Shown piece by piece: positions 26,017-35,355 of a stretch of 48,555 nucleotides of DNA. Source of the DNA: Lentisphaeria bacterium. Its GTDB lineage: Bacteria; Verrucomicrobiota; Lentisphaeria; Victivallales; Victivallaceae. Both the position numbers and the translations under genes were made by a program. The notes beneath the pieces were generated by a model that saw nothing but the letters and a program-made list of their open reading frames with translations, did not search any database and was not told where the DNA came from. Position 1 is the stretch's first letter, and every line of letters starts with the position of its first letter. The DNA is taken from NCBI GenBank assembly GCA_900768505.1, contig CAAGED010000028.1:1-48555 (forward strand), read 5' to 3'.

Positions 26017-26024
26017 CTACTTCG
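26017..26024. repeat. 8-bp target-site duplication, right copy
   Basis: CTACTTCG abuts the right terminal inverted repeat. On the minus strand it encodes the last Lys codon and the TAG stop of the gene ending at 26017, so the insertion happened exactly at the stop codon and left the protein unchanged. Confidence 0.75.
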
Positions 26025-27459
26025 TTACGGCTGAAAGCAGCGGATTTTTCCAGGCCTGCGGATATTTTGCACGAAATTTATCTGCCGCCTGATTAAAATT
26101 AACCAATATCTCCGGAAGAAACGGATTCTCCGACTCCGCTGCAAAACTCTTTCTGGCATCATCCCGAAACAACTCAAAATCCTCCTCCGGCACAATCTTT
26201 TTTCCAGCTAAAACCAACTCCTCCAGTCGCTCCGGACGAGATAATTTCTTTAGAATCCGGGCATAATCAATTACGGATTCCTGATAAGTTATATCGCTGT
26301 CAAAAGAGCAGAAAATTTTGCAAATCTGCTCGGCAATCCGGCTGTAATCCTCATATCGCTCGTAGAGTTCCAGATAATTGGTGACGATATTAGGCGGCAC
26401 GTGCACATTGTCCAATCTTGGCTCGCTAATCACCTCCATATACAACCGCACCGCCCGATCCAAATCATATGGCGCACAGTATTCCGCCTGTCGAAGTTTA
26501 AGCTGATCCCGCTCCTCCGCGGTCAACTCAGGCAAAGCATTGATTTTATCGCACAATTGATCCAACCGATAATCATTTTCAAACTTTAACGCCAATTGTT
26601 CTTCTGCCGCTCCGGGCAACGGACGGCGTTCCGCCAAATCCAATTGCAGAAGCATCAAACTAAACTTCAGCGAATCCCGATATTTTTGTTTTTCCGCCAA
26701 GGCCAACTCATGATTAATCCGCTCCGCCGCCGCTTCGAAATCCGGCAATGCAGAGTAAATCATCCGCCGCACCACATAAACAACTAATTTAGTGCGCCCT
26801 TCCGGCGACCATTTGCCAGTGTCCAAAAAGCCAATCACCTTTTTTAATTCATCCCGCTGCCGAGCCGCATTACCCGGATTAACCAGCGATGTAGTAGCCA
26901 GATGCAAACGCAAATCTTCACTGCACTGCTGATCCATCACAATATCCGCCACCTCGCCCTCCAATTTGGTGCGCTCCGGGCAGTTGTTGCCGCTTCCAAG
27001 CATTTTGGCTGAATTTGGATCATTCAGGTAGAGCTCCGCCAACTTGGTCACCCAAAAATAACGCAACCGCGTCCGAAGTTTCGGCAGATTGTCCGAATCA
27101 CTGCTCTCGCCAAAGCGATAGAACTCCGTATTCTGCAACTTGGTACGCTCTTCGTCGTTCTGAGGAATTGAACTCAACAACGAAATATATTCCTGCTCCG
27201 CCCGGGGCAGATTTTTTAAAGTCATCAGCCGATTGAACGCCAGGGCGAAACAATCCACCCGCAAATCCAGCGGCATACCCTTTTGAACCACCTTGTTGTA
27301 CTCGTTACCCAACGCCTGGGGATCGTCATAAAGTGAGAGCAGTTTGGTTTGAATCGGCCGCGGATCGGTCGTCGGAAGTTTTGCCGATGGAACGGCTTCC
27401 GCCCCCGAAATCAGCGAAGTAAGAGTCAGCAGGAGTATAAGAGTGATAAATTTATTCAT
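26017..27459 (-). CDS. secreted helical-repeat protein, function unknown
   Basis: 480 residues with a signal peptide (MNKFITLILLLTLTSLISGAEA). The mature part is almost wholly helical, with spaced pairs of helices that look like degenerate TPR or SEL-type repeats (for example ALAFNRLMTLKNLPRAEQEY and RAVRLYMEVISEPRLDNV). It is probably periplasmic and may mediate protein contacts. No catalytic motif or named family recognised. It has a strong promoter candidate of its own (27511-27539) although it lies behind rodA. AAGGA is 11 bases before the ATG. Its stop codon lies inside the target duplication of the MITE-like element. Confidence 0.8.
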   Translation of the reverse strand: MNKFITLILLLTLTSLISGAEAVPSAKLPTTDPRPIQTKLLSLYDDPQALGNEYNKVVQKGMPLDLRVDCFALAFNRLMTLKNLPRAEQEYISLLSSIPQNDEERTKLQNTEFYRFGESSDSDNLPKLRTRLRYFWVTKLAELYLNDPNSAKMLGSGNNCPERTKLEGEVADIVMDQQCSEDLRLHLATTSLVNPGNAARQRDELKKVIGFLDTGKWSPEGRTKLVVYVVRRMIYSALPDFEAAAERINHELALAEKQKYRDSLKFSLMLLQLDLAERRPLPGAAEEQLALKFENDYRLDQLCDKINALPELTAEERDQLKLRQAEYCAPYDLDRAVRLYMEVISEPRLDNVHVPPNIVTNYLELYERYEDYSRIAEQICKIFCSFDSDITYQESVIDYARILKKLSRPERLEELVLAGKKIVPEEDFELFRDDARKSFAAESENPFLPEILVNFNQAADKFRAKYPQAWKNPLLSAVTK

Positions 27460-27510
27460 TGTGCAAAAAAATCCTTGCTTATTTTGTAAATCAATAAAAT
27501 ATTTTTACAT

Positions 27511-27539
27511 ATTATAATGGCATATCATTAATAATACAA
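27511..27539 (-). promoter_or_regulatory. strong candidate promoter of the secreted helical-repeat gene
   Basis: On the minus strand TTGTAT, an ideal 17-bp spacer and a perfect TATAAT, giving a leader of roughly 45 nt before the ATG at 27459. It suggests this gene is transcribed apart from the long cluster upstream. Confidence 0.65.
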
Positions 27540-27595
27540 ATTCCATCGCCGGATATTTTCATCAATATCGCTGCGACCCTAGAATAGATATTTCT

Positions 27596-28789
27596 TCATC
27601 CCCGCTCCTCCAGCTCCTGCCGGGAAACCCGGTAGATGGAGTGCACCAGCCCCAGCGCGCAAAGGGTACTGAAGACAAACGATCCGCCATATGAAATCAG
27701 CGGCAGCGACAACCCGGTAATCGGCGTAACCCCGATACTCATGCCCGTATTGATAAAAACATGGGTAAATAATATTATGCCAAATCCTACAGCCACATAG
27801 CGTCCAAACTTGTCAACGGCCAAGTAGGCCGTCCGTAAAATTGAGTAAAACAGCAATCCGTAAAGCAGATAGAGCACCAGACATCCCAGAAAACCAACCT
27901 CCTCGGCAATTACGGAAAAAATAAAGTCGTTATTAGAGATGGATTGTGGCAAAAAACCCAGTGCATTCTGCGTACCCTCGCCAATTCCCTTGCCGGTCAA
28001 ACCACCGGAACCTACCGCCAGACGCGCCTGCGTGGCATTGTAATTAATGCCGTGAATATCAATTTCCGGCGAAACAAAAGATTTCAACCGATTCCACTGA
28101 TACTCGTGAAGAATCGGGTAAATTTTATAGGCTTCATTAACAATAAATCCGCCAATCAGCACCACGCCGCCTGACAGCAGGGCAAATATATACCTCCACC
28201 TCAACCCGGCCAGAAAAATCAGCACTGCGCCAATCGGCAGCAGAATAATTGAGCTGCCCAAATCCGGCTCCACCACAATCAGCGCAAAGGGCAATGCAAT
28301 CGTTACCACCACAAAAAGAAAATTTACCAGCCGATTGACGTTGAAACCGGAATACCCCATAATTGAACTCAAAAATAACACCGTGGCGAATTTTGCCAAT
28401 TCCGACGGCTGAATACGAAAATCCACCCCGGGAATTACCAGCCAACGCCGCGCTCCGTAGACGTAGCGACCGAAAAACAATACCGCAATAAGCATAATCA
28501 GCGCAAAAACATATATGGGAAAAGATAAGTTCAGCCAGCGCCGGTAATCAATCGCCGAAAGAATAACATAACCGGTAAATCCCACCCCAATCCATTGCAA
28601 CTGCTTCTTCCAAAAACTCATAGCATAATCCGAACCGTTTTGGGCCCCGGTATTGTAAATAAAGATGATGCTGATCGTCAACAGCAGAACGACAACCGTT
28701 ATTTGCAGGTAGTCAAAACTTCCCATAACGTTTTTGATCCTGGCAAAAATTGAATCATCGTCTTCGCAATCACGTCTAAAGAGTCTCAT
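27596..28789 (-). CDS. rodA: rod-shape-determining peptidoglycan glycosyltransferase RodA
   Basis: SEDS-family glycan polymerase of the elongasome, in the inner membrane, normally paired with a class B PBP2. 397 residues with about ten hydrophobic segments. Signatures: IQPSELAKFA, VVEPDLGSS (the catalytic Asp loop), VGSGGLTGKGIGEGTQ, PQSISNNDFIFSVIAEEVGFLG and the C-terminal LSLPLISYGGSF. The residues ISNNDFIF and lack of FtsW-specific features favour RodA over FtsW. No mreBCD or pbpA gene is beside it; instead it follows dprA and an EamA permease. No terminator was seen between it and the upstream genes. Confidence 0.93.
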   Translation of the reverse strand: MRLFRRDCEDDDSIFARIKNVMGSFDYLQITVVVLLLTISIIFIYNTGAQNGSDYAMSFWKKQLQWIGVGFTGYVILSAIDYRRWLNLSFPIYVFALIMLIAVLFFGRYVYGARRWLVIPGVDFRIQPSELAKFATVLFLSSIMGYSGFNVNRLVNFLFVVVTIALPFALIVVEPDLGSSIILLPIGAVLIFLAGLRWRYIFALLSGGVVLIGGFIVNEAYKIYPILHEYQWNRLKSFVSPEIDIHGINYNATQARLAVGSGGLTGKGIGEGTQNALGFLPQSISNNDFIFSVIAEEVGFLGCLVLYLLYGLLFYSILRTAYLAVDKFGRYVAVGFGIILFTHVFINTGMSIGVTPITGLSLPLISYGGSFVFSTLCALGLVHSIYRVSRQELEERG

Positions 28790-28870
28790 TGCCGTTTCGT
28801 CTGCTCCGTCATTATTCCGTTATTTTTCCGTCATTTTTCAATTATTTATTTTATAAATACTTACATCTTA

Positions 28871-29841
28871 TTACTTAACAATTTCAACTGCCGTTTTTTC
28901 CACCACGCCCAATTTGGCTCCCATTCCTGCCGGACGGACAATTTTATCCGCCACCACGTTGAAACACATTCCGCCAATCAAAATAACCGCTCCAATTATA
29001 TCCAGCAGCGTTATTTTCTCCACCAAAATCGGACCGGCCAGCAACATCACCGTTACCGGCGACAAATACTGCATGATGGTCTGCAATGAGAGATCAATAT
29101 ATTTTTGCGCCGTATTCCAGCAGATAAACGCCGCCAGCGTAGGACATAAAATCAAATATCCCATCACCAGCCAGGGAACCGCTTTCGACGGAAAAACCGC
29201 CGGCTCAATTATGCCACAAAACAACAATACCCAAATCGCCGCCGCTGCGCCGAGCATTCCGTAAAGCGTATAAATCATCACTCCAACCTGAGGCACCATG
29301 ATCCGCCCGGAAAAGGTATAAAAGACCCAACACCCCGCGGCAAGCAATACCAGAAATTCCCCTCGTCCAAAAGCGTTGAGCTGAACGCCGTCGGGGGTAA
29401 TTACTCCAACCACCAGCAGACAACCCAACGAACTGATTCCCATTGCGATAAGTTGACGCAAATTAGGACGAAATTTGGTAAAAAGCGCACAAACCGTCGT
29501 CAGTGCCGGAACCATCGCCATAATCATCACGCTGTTAAGTGCATTGGCCTCTTTCTGTCCCATAAAAATGAAACAACTCATGCCGCCGAAGCCAATTATC
29601 CCATGCAATATCATTTTAGCCATCATCCAAGGCGAAAAATCCCAGAGTTGCCGCTTGTAAAGTATCAGGCATCCAGTCAGTAATATTAATCCGGCTCCAA
29701 GAAAACGGCAGAAACTCAAGGTCATCGGCGACATATAACTGCCATTGAGCAGATATCCCGCCCCGATATAACTAGTTCCCCAAAAAAAGCGCTGACAAAT
29801 GAACAACTAAAGCCAATTCCAAAATTTTTATCAATTTTCAT
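28871..29841 (-). pseudogene. EamA/DMT-family permease, frameshifted in the first transmembrane segment
   Basis: From 29806 to 28871 an open frame gives a nearly full DMT-family exporter (ten hydrophobic segments in two EamA halves). Its natural N-terminus is in another frame: an ATG at 29841 encodes MKIDKNFGIGFSCSFVSAFF, which must shift by one base to continue as WGTSYIGAGYLLNG, the usual start of EamA domain 1. The change falls on a run of seven T on the coding strand (A run near 29783-29789); eight would restore the frame. It could be a true null mutation, a phase-variable tract or a sequencing error. An alternative TTG start at 29806 would yield a protein missing part of helix 1. Substrate unknown. 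Confidence 0.75.
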
Positions 29842-29878
29842 AAATTTTTTCTTTAAAATAATATACCACAATACCCCA

Positions 29879-30997
29879 TCATAACTTCCGGTAAAGTGCT
29901 CCCGCACCCCGCTCCACCTTTCGATTCATCTCCAAACGCATCAGCATACTTAGCAGTTCACCCGTTGGAATTTCACTCTTTTGATGCAGCTCCTCCACGC
30001 TCATACCACCTGACTCTTCCAAAAACGTCAATATTTTTTGATCCGCTTCGCTTATCCGGGTCAAATCCGGAACCCCTTCGTATGGTTCAACCGCCTCCCC
30101 GACGTGAGGAAATAACCCAGGCAGGCAGTTGTAATGTTCCAAAATATCCTCCCCCTTTTCCACCAGCACCGCCCCCTGACGAATCAATTCGTTACACCCG
30201 CGGCTCTGGGGGTTGTCCACATTTCCCGGCACGGCAAATACCGTTCGTCCAAAATCATTGGCCAAATTGGCAGTCAACATTGCTCCACTCTCCACGCCGG
30301 CTTCAGTTACCACCACCCCGCTGCATAATCCGCTTACAATGCGGTTGCGCCGCGGAAACGATTGACGACTAACTGGGAAACGCATGGGAAATTCACTTAT
30401 CACGGCTCCCCCAGTATCCACAATCCGCTTAGCCAGCGGGATATTCTCCTGCGGATGCACCTTAACCAGACCGCCGCCCAGCACTGCCACCGTCTTGCCT
30501 CCGCACTCCAGCGTGGTTCGGTGCGCCACGGTATCCACCCCAAACGCCAATCCGGAAACAATTATAAAACCGTTTTCAGCCAATACTGAAGTTATTTCGC
30601 CAGTCACCTTCTCACCGTAACGGGTCATACGCCGGGAACCCACCACTGCAATCGCCCGTTCGTCAAACTCCGGCAAATATCCCTTGACGTAAAGCACCAG
30701 CGGCGGATCGGGCAAATTACGCAAAATCTCCGGATAATCCTCGTCCGCCAGGGTGAAAATTTGTGCTCCGCCCCGGGCGGCACAACTCATTTCACCATCA
30801 TAATCACACTCCTGAGGCGCTTTGAAAATTCGTTCGGCCAATTTAGCGTTAATATTGCCTACCTGCTGCAAATCCCGCTCCTGCTGCTCAAATACTGCCG
30901 ATGCCGAACCAAAATATTCCTTCAATTTACGGTATCTGGCGTAACCAATGCCGGAAACCATATTAAGCAGAATCGTCGCCTCCCGTTCGCTGATCAC
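29879..30997 (-). CDS. dprA: DNA-processing protein DprA
   Basis: Binds incoming single-stranded DNA and loads RecA during natural transformation. 372 residues. A helical N-terminal domain is followed by the Rossmann-like core with AVVGSRRMTRYG, GLAFGVDTVAH, AVLGGGL and FPRRNRI, and a C-terminal winged helix (LEESGGMSVEELHQKS). The start is GTG at 30997, adjacent to the aroB stop with zero gap; AGGGAG sits seven bases before it, inside the end of aroB, so the two genes are translationally close. No other competence gene is in the window. Confidence 0.94.
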   Translation of the reverse strand: MISEREATILLNMVSGIGYARYRKLKEYFGSASAVFEQQERDLQQVGNINAKLAERIFKAPQECDYDGEMSCAARGGAQIFTLADEDYPEILRNLPDPPLVLYVKGYLPEFDERAIAVVGSRRMTRYGEKVTGEITSVLAENGFIIVSGLAFGVDTVAHRTTLECGGKTVAVLGGGLVKVHPQENIPLAKRIVDTGGAVISEFPMRFPVSRQSFPRRNRIVSGLCSGVVVTEAGVESGAMLTANLANDFGRTVFAVPGNVDNPQSRGCNELIRQGAVLVEKGEDILEHYNCLPGLFPHVGEAVEPYEGVPDLTRISEADQKILTFLEESGGMSVEELHQKSEIPTGELLSMLMRLEMNRKVERGAGALYRKL

Positions 30998-32071
30998 TTA
31001 AATACTCCCTGCAATGGCGTTTATTATTTTTTCCGGCGGAATATCCCGACAAATCCGCACCCGCCCCAGCGCCTCCGGTAAAATCACCACCACACGGCCG
31101 GACTGAGTTTTCTTATCCCCGATCATACTCTGATAAATCGCCTCAGGCGTAAATTCCCTTCCCGGAGTAACCGGCAATCCCAAATCCAGCAGCAGCTGAC
31201 GCTGACGCAAAAAATCTGTCTTGCTCCACATTTGCAGATCCAGCGCCAATTGTCCGGCCATATTCATCCCGATCGCCACCCCTTCCCCATGTTCAATAGT
31301 GAAGTTGGAGAGTTTTTCCACCGCATGGCCGAAGGTGTGGCCGTAATTCAAAATTGCCCGTAAATTATTTTCACACTCATCCGCCGCCACCACCTTTGCT
31401 TTCAGACGGCAACACTCACCGACAATGATGCGGTAAATTCCGTTATCGAATTTCAGCAGAGCGGAATTCTGCTCCGCCAGAAAATCGAAAAATTCCCGGG
31501 ATAAAATCACCCCGTACTTCACCACCTCTGCCAACCCGCAGCGCAACTGCCGCACTGGCAACGTACTTAGAAAACTTAAATCCATCGCCACGAGTTCCGG
31601 TTGATGAAAGGCGCCAATCAAATTTTTCCCCTCCGGCAAATCCACCCCGGTTTTGCCGCCGACACTGGAATCCACCGCCGCCAACAGGGTAGTGGGAATC
31701 TGAATGAAATCAATGCCACGCTGATAAATCGCCGCCGCAAAACCGCAAATATCACCAGTAACTCCCCCTCCGGCAGCAATAAACAAGGATTTGCGATCCA
31801 AGTGTTCGGCGATGGCTTTCCGGCAGAGCGTCAGCACGGTATTCATATTTTTATTGGTTTCGCCATGCTCCATTATTTCCACGGCGTAACCGGCTAAATA
31901 TGGTTTGAGTGCGTTTTCAATCGCCGCACCGTGATGCGGCCAAACATTATCATCGCTAAAAATTATTGCCCGGCGATTTTGCAGGATTCCGGCATATTCC
32001 CGAAAAACCTCCTCCACCGCACCGAAAGCAATGTCATACTGCTTGGATTTAGATTCAACTCTGACTTTCAT
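30998..32071 (-). CDS. aroB: 3-dehydroquinate synthase
   Basis: Second step of the shikimate pathway: converts DAHP to 3-dehydroquinate with NAD+ and a divalent metal, in the cytoplasm. 357 residues, the family norm. Visible: the NAD-binding GGGVTGDICGF, substrate loop PTTLLAAVDSSVGGKTGVD, GLAEVVKYG, and metal ligands in NYGHTFGHAVEK and HGEGVAIGM. It lies directly upstream of dprA and 17 bp downstream of the 58-residue membrane protein gene, within the long cluster. Confidence 0.96.
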   Translation of the reverse strand: MKVRVESKSKQYDIAFGAVEEVFREYAGILQNRRAIIFSDDNVWPHHGAAIENALKPYLAGYAVEIMEHGETNKNMNTVLTLCRKAIAEHLDRKSLFIAAGGGVTGDICGFAAAIYQRGIDFIQIPTTLLAAVDSSVGGKTGVDLPEGKNLIGAFHQPELVAMDLSFLSTLPVRQLRCGLAEVVKYGVILSREFFDFLAEQNSALLKFDNGIYRIIVGECCRLKAKVVAADECENNLRAILNYGHTFGHAVEKLSNFTIEHGEGVAIGMNMAGQLALDLQMWSKTDFLRQRQLLLDLGLPVTPGREFTPEAIYQSMIGDKKTQSGRVVVILPEALGRVRICRDIPPEKIINAIAGSI

Positions 32072-32088
32072 CTTTTCCCTTTTTTACC

Positions 32089-32265
32089 TCAAAAAATAAC
32101 ATAAAACAACCCTACACCAAAAAATATTCCGCAAAGCAGCAACAAAAGCAATACCATCCGCCAGTAATCTTCCCGCCGATTGAATTGCCGCTTTTCAGCT
32201 TTATCACGCAAAACGTAACGCAATGAATCATTTTTTTTACGCGGAGTATTTTCTTCTGCCGACAT
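32089..32265 (-). CDS. 58-residue single-pass membrane protein, unknown
   Basis: A short gene in the gap between aroB and the tail-anchored protein gene. The product starts MSAEENTPRKKNDSLRYV, is strongly basic up to about residue 35 (RDKAEKRQFNRREDYW) and ends with one transmembrane segment (VLLLLLLCGIFFGVGLFYVIF). It should sit in the inner membrane with its charged head in the cytoplasm. It fits tightly between its neighbours (25 bp and 17 bp gaps), and its organised charge-then-hydrophobic layout supports a real gene. The Shine-Dalgarno sequence is weak (GAAAG). No family recognised. Confidence 0.7.
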   Translation of the reverse strand: MSAEENTPRKKNDSLRYVLRDKAEKRQFNRREDYWRMVLLLLLLCGIFFGVGLFYVIF

Positions 32266-32290
32266 ATCAATTTTTACTTTCGATAATTCG

Positions 32291-33109
32291 CTACTTGATT
32301 ATTCCAAACGCCGCCAGCTGCACCAGTGCCAGCACGATGCAGCAGACAATCAAAACCACAATCAACGGCAGCGCCGCCAAAAATCCAAATTTCAAAATCA
32401 CCGAACCCGGCAGACTTTTCAAATCAAAATCTCTCCCCCGGACACTGCAATCCACCACATTGCCGTTCTCACTGCAATTGGAACGAATTTTATCCGCCTC
32501 CACATTACGGCAGATGAACTCCAGACGCAAATTTTCCAGCTTCTTAAACGTCAGCAGATCATACTCCTCCGGGCAACTGAACTTCTCCAAATTCCGCAAT
32601 GTATTACCCAAAAAACCGCTGTAATTCTGCAACGAACTAATCGCCTCATTGTAATTGCTGACCGCAAACTCCGCCTCAGCCAACTGACGGGTTACTTTCG
32701 CTTTTAAATCCTGATGCAAGCGGAATATCTCCTCCCGACGCTTCTCCGGCAACTGATTGCCGCTTCCGGCTGCTTTAGGCTTCGAATCCCGCCAAGGCGG
32801 CACCACTTTTTCCGGGGTAACCGCAAATGAATTATTTTTTTCATTCCCTGCCGACAACTCCATCTCCGGCGCAAGCGGCGGCGGCGGCACACAAATATTC
32901 ACCGCCTCCGCATTGGAAACAATCTCAGATGCAGTCGTCGCCACAATTTTTTCCGTTGCCGCACCGCAACATTTATCAGGCTCAATTATTGCGTCATTAT
33001 CCGGCCGGGAACATTTTTCATGGTTGTTCCCCGCCATCTGCTGCTGCATACTTTTTATATGGTCGCGCATACCGTACAACGAATTACTGATAAAATCCTT
33101 GCGTCCCAT
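32291..33109 (-). CDS. C-terminally anchored membrane protein, unknown
   Basis: 272 residues. A basic start (MGRKDFISNSLYGMRDHIKS) leads to a low-complexity Pro/Ser/Lys region (about 35-125). A helical, possibly coiled segment follows (REEIFRLHQDLKAKVTRQLA and on, about 130-215), then one transmembrane helix near the C-terminus (ALPLIVVLIVCCIVLALVQL). It has no signal peptide, so it is probably tail-anchored with the bulk in the cytoplasm. The ATG at 33109 has GGAGAG seven bases upstream; the frame continues further but with leader-like residues. It is followed by the 58-residue membrane protein gene. Not recognised. Confidence 0.75.
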   Translation of the reverse strand: MGRKDFISNSLYGMRDHIKSMQQQMAGNNHEKCSRPDNDAIIEPDKCCGAATEKIVATTASEIVSNAEAVNICVPPPPLAPEMELSAGNEKNNSFAVTPEKVVPPWRDSKPKAAGSGNQLPEKRREEIFRLHQDLKAKVTRQLAEAEFAVSNYNEAISSLQNYSGFLGNTLRNLEKFSCPEEYDLLTFKKLENLRLEFICRNVEADKIRSNCSENGNVVDCSVRGRDFDLKSLPGSVILKFGFLAALPLIVVLIVCCIVLALVQLAAFGIIK

Positions 33110-33160
33110 AATCTTACTCTCCCGATTTATTTTATACTGCAAATCCCGTTGTTTTTTTAA

Positions 33161-34204
33161 TTAACGCCACGCCGAAAAAATCAGATTTTTTTTCCAACGC
33201 TTCTTCTCCCGACTCAAATGATACAAATTGCCGCTTTCATCAAAAATCAGATACCCCCCCACGGCATTATCTACCCAGATTTCCCGAATCGCCCCTTGAG
33301 TATGAGGTTTTATTTTGCCTGGCTGCAGCTCCTCCGATTCATTTAAATTTGCCGGATTAACCAGTTTAAGCTGATCGTTTTTGCGGATTGTCAACAACAA
33401 AATATTTTTTCCGGCATCAAAAGCGGCAGTCAATCCGGCGTTGTCCGTTAAAATATTTTTAAATCCATTCCGGTATAAAACTCCATCTCCGCCAACCCGG
33501 CCGGAATAATAATCCTCCCCCCCCATTTTCACTACATAATCCAGCTTGCGTCCATCCACTCCGACTTGAAGTGCCGGAACGCCGTTTGCCGCTAAATCAA
33601 CATCTCCACCTCCTGCGACAACCGGATTTAACACGCCGGAATAAATTCCAGCCTCCTGACGCAATACATTTTGCCCCTGCCAGTACAATTTAAGCACATC
33701 CGGTTTCTCCCAGCAGAAATCAGTCAATTGCAAATTAGGTAAATCAATTACTTTCAACACCCGGCGATTTTTCACCGATATCAACACCAGCCGACTACCG
33801 TAAGGGCCGTTGATCGCCCCGTAGACCTCGCCAAAAACCATTACACTGCCATCCGCCGTCATGTCGGCCCTGGCAATTCGCACCCGACCCGCTCCCTCCG
33901 GATACCAATTGGGTTGCCAGCGAAACTGCTTCCGCGCCTGAAATAATTTAAATGCCATACTCCCGGCCGGCTCGGTATTGGGCAGAGGATTTTCCAACTC
34001 CACACTGGCCAGATTTTCGCCGTCGTCCTCCACTAACGGGAGTTTATTCAGTGAACTACGGCTGATAATCAGACTTTTAAAATCGGCGGCAGGGTTATTA
34101 TCATTTTCAGCCGCCGGCAAATTATGCATTGGGAGCATTATTGAACACAAAAATACTCCGAACCTGATAATCAAATCAAATTTGTGTCGGACTCTCTTAC
34201 CCAT
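33161..34204 (-). CDS. secreted beta-rich protein, unknown
   Basis: 347 residues with an N-terminal hydrophobic export signal (about 9-31). After a linker, the rest is dominated by short beta strands with Gly/Asn/Asp turns (for example RVRIARADMTADGSVMVFGE, then SRLVLISVKNRRVLKVIDL). This spacing suggests a beta-propeller with WD40-like or TolB-like blades, about residues 90-345. It is presumably periplasmic. It is 28 bp downstream of hisC in the same cluster, and followed by the tail-anchored and 58-residue membrane proteins; these three may work together. No named family recognised. Confidence 0.75.
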   Translation of the reverse strand: MGKRVRHKFDLIIRFGVFLCSIMLPMHNLPAAENDNNPAADFKSLIISRSSLNKLPLVEDDGENLASVELENPLPNTEPAGSMAFKLFQARKQFRWQPNWYPEGAGRVRIARADMTADGSVMVFGEVYGAINGPYGSRLVLISVKNRRVLKVIDLPNLQLTDFCWEKPDVLKLYWQGQNVLRQEAGIYSGVLNPVVAGGGDVDLAANGVPALQVGVDGRKLDYVVKMGGEDYYSGRVGGDGVLYRNGFKNILTDNAGLTAAFDAGKNILLLTIRKNDQLKLVNPANLNESEELQPGKIKPHTQGAIREIWVDNAVGGYLIFDESGNLYHLSREKKRWKKNLIFSAWR

Positions 34205-34232
34205 AAATCACTCCATTACGGCTGAAAAAAGG

Positions 34233-35288
34233 TTATTTTTTATACCACTTGGCCGCTAAATCCAGCAGCAGGCACATCTCCTCGTGAGTGCCGATTGTAA
34301 TACGCACATAAGCAGCGGTACGCCCGCCTCTGAAATAACGGACAATCACACCTTCGTTACGCAAATTGGTGAAAAATTTTTCCCCATTGCGATCCGGCGG
34401 CGCCGCAAACACAAAATTAGTTGCCGACTCCACCACCTCAAAATCCAACTTCCGCAACTCCCCGGTAATCCAGGCGCGTTCCGCCTTGATTTTTTCCACA
34501 TTTTGCCGGAGATATTCCTGATCGCTCAAGGCGGCAATGCCGATTTGCTGGGTAATATAATCCAGATTGTAGGAATCCTTGAGTTTGCGCAATCCGGCAA
34601 TGATTTGTTCGCCCGCCGCCGCAAACCCCAGCCGGCCACCCGCCAGCGAATAACTTTTCGAGCAGGTACGGGAGACAATTACATTATCAAACTCCTTCAC
34701 CAATCCCATGCAGTTGTCCGGCGCAAAATCGCCGTATGCTTCGTCAATAAAGACAATGCCGTCAAATTTCTGGCAGAATTCCCGTATTTTTTCCAGCGGA
34801 AAAGTATTTCCACTGGGGGCGTTGGGGCGGGTGATTATCAACAAATTTGCCCGTTCAGCCTGCTCCAATAAATCATCCGGCAACGAAAAATCATCTTCCA
34901 AATTTATTTTTATCAGTTCCGCCTCCTGCATCTTGGCCAATTCGTCATACAACGAATAAGTCGGATTCAGCACCGCAACCGGCCGCACCGGATCGCTGAA
35001 TGCCCGGAACGTCATGGTTAGAATATCGTCTGAACCATTGCCGCCGATAATATTTTTGCGCTCCAGGCCGAAAACCTTCGCCGCCACGCTGCACAATTCA
35101 TCCGCCATGGGGTCGGGATAACGGCGCAGCGACTCGTAATTTATTTTTTTCAGTACCTCATCCACTCCGGGAGCGGGGGGGAAGGGATTTTCGTTGGTAT
35201 TAAGTTTCACCAACTTCTTCATTTTGGGTTGTTCACCCGGAGTATATCCGCTCATCACGTCAATGGCGGGTCGAAAATATGATTTCAT
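34233..35288 (-). CDS. hisC: histidinol-phosphate aminotransferase
   Basis: PLP enzyme of histidine synthesis, transferring the amino group of glutamate to imidazole-acetol phosphate. 351 residues, the usual length. Fold-type I aminotransferase features: LNTNENPFPPAP, GGNGSDDIL, RPNAPSGNTF, FIDEAYGDF, and the Schiff-base Lys211 in SRTCSKSYSLAGGRLG. It lies 67 bp downstream of hisD on the same strand, the common hisD-hisC order. No other his gene is present here, so the pathway is split across the genome. Confidence 0.95.
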   Translation of the reverse strand: MKSYFRPAIDVMSGYTPGEQPKMKKLVKLNTNENPFPPAPGVDEVLKKINYESLRRYPDPMADELCSVAAKVFGLERKNIIGGNGSDDILTMTFRAFSDPVRPVAVLNPTYSLYDELAKMQEAELIKINLEDDFSLPDDLLEQAERANLLIITRPNAPSGNTFPLEKIREFCQKFDGIVFIDEAYGDFAPDNCMGLVKEFDNVIVSRTCSKSYSLAGGRLGFAAAGEQIIAGLRKLKDSYNLDYITQQIGIAALSDQEYLRQNVEKIKAERAWITGELRKLDFEVVESATNFVFAAPPDRNGEKFFTNLRNEGVIVRYFRGGRTAAYVRITIGTHEEMCLLLDLAAKWYKK

Positions 35289-35355
35289 GATTAATAATAA
35301 TCCTTGATTTAGTATTTATTGCCGAATTAAAAAATCCAGGCAAAATCATCGTTTT

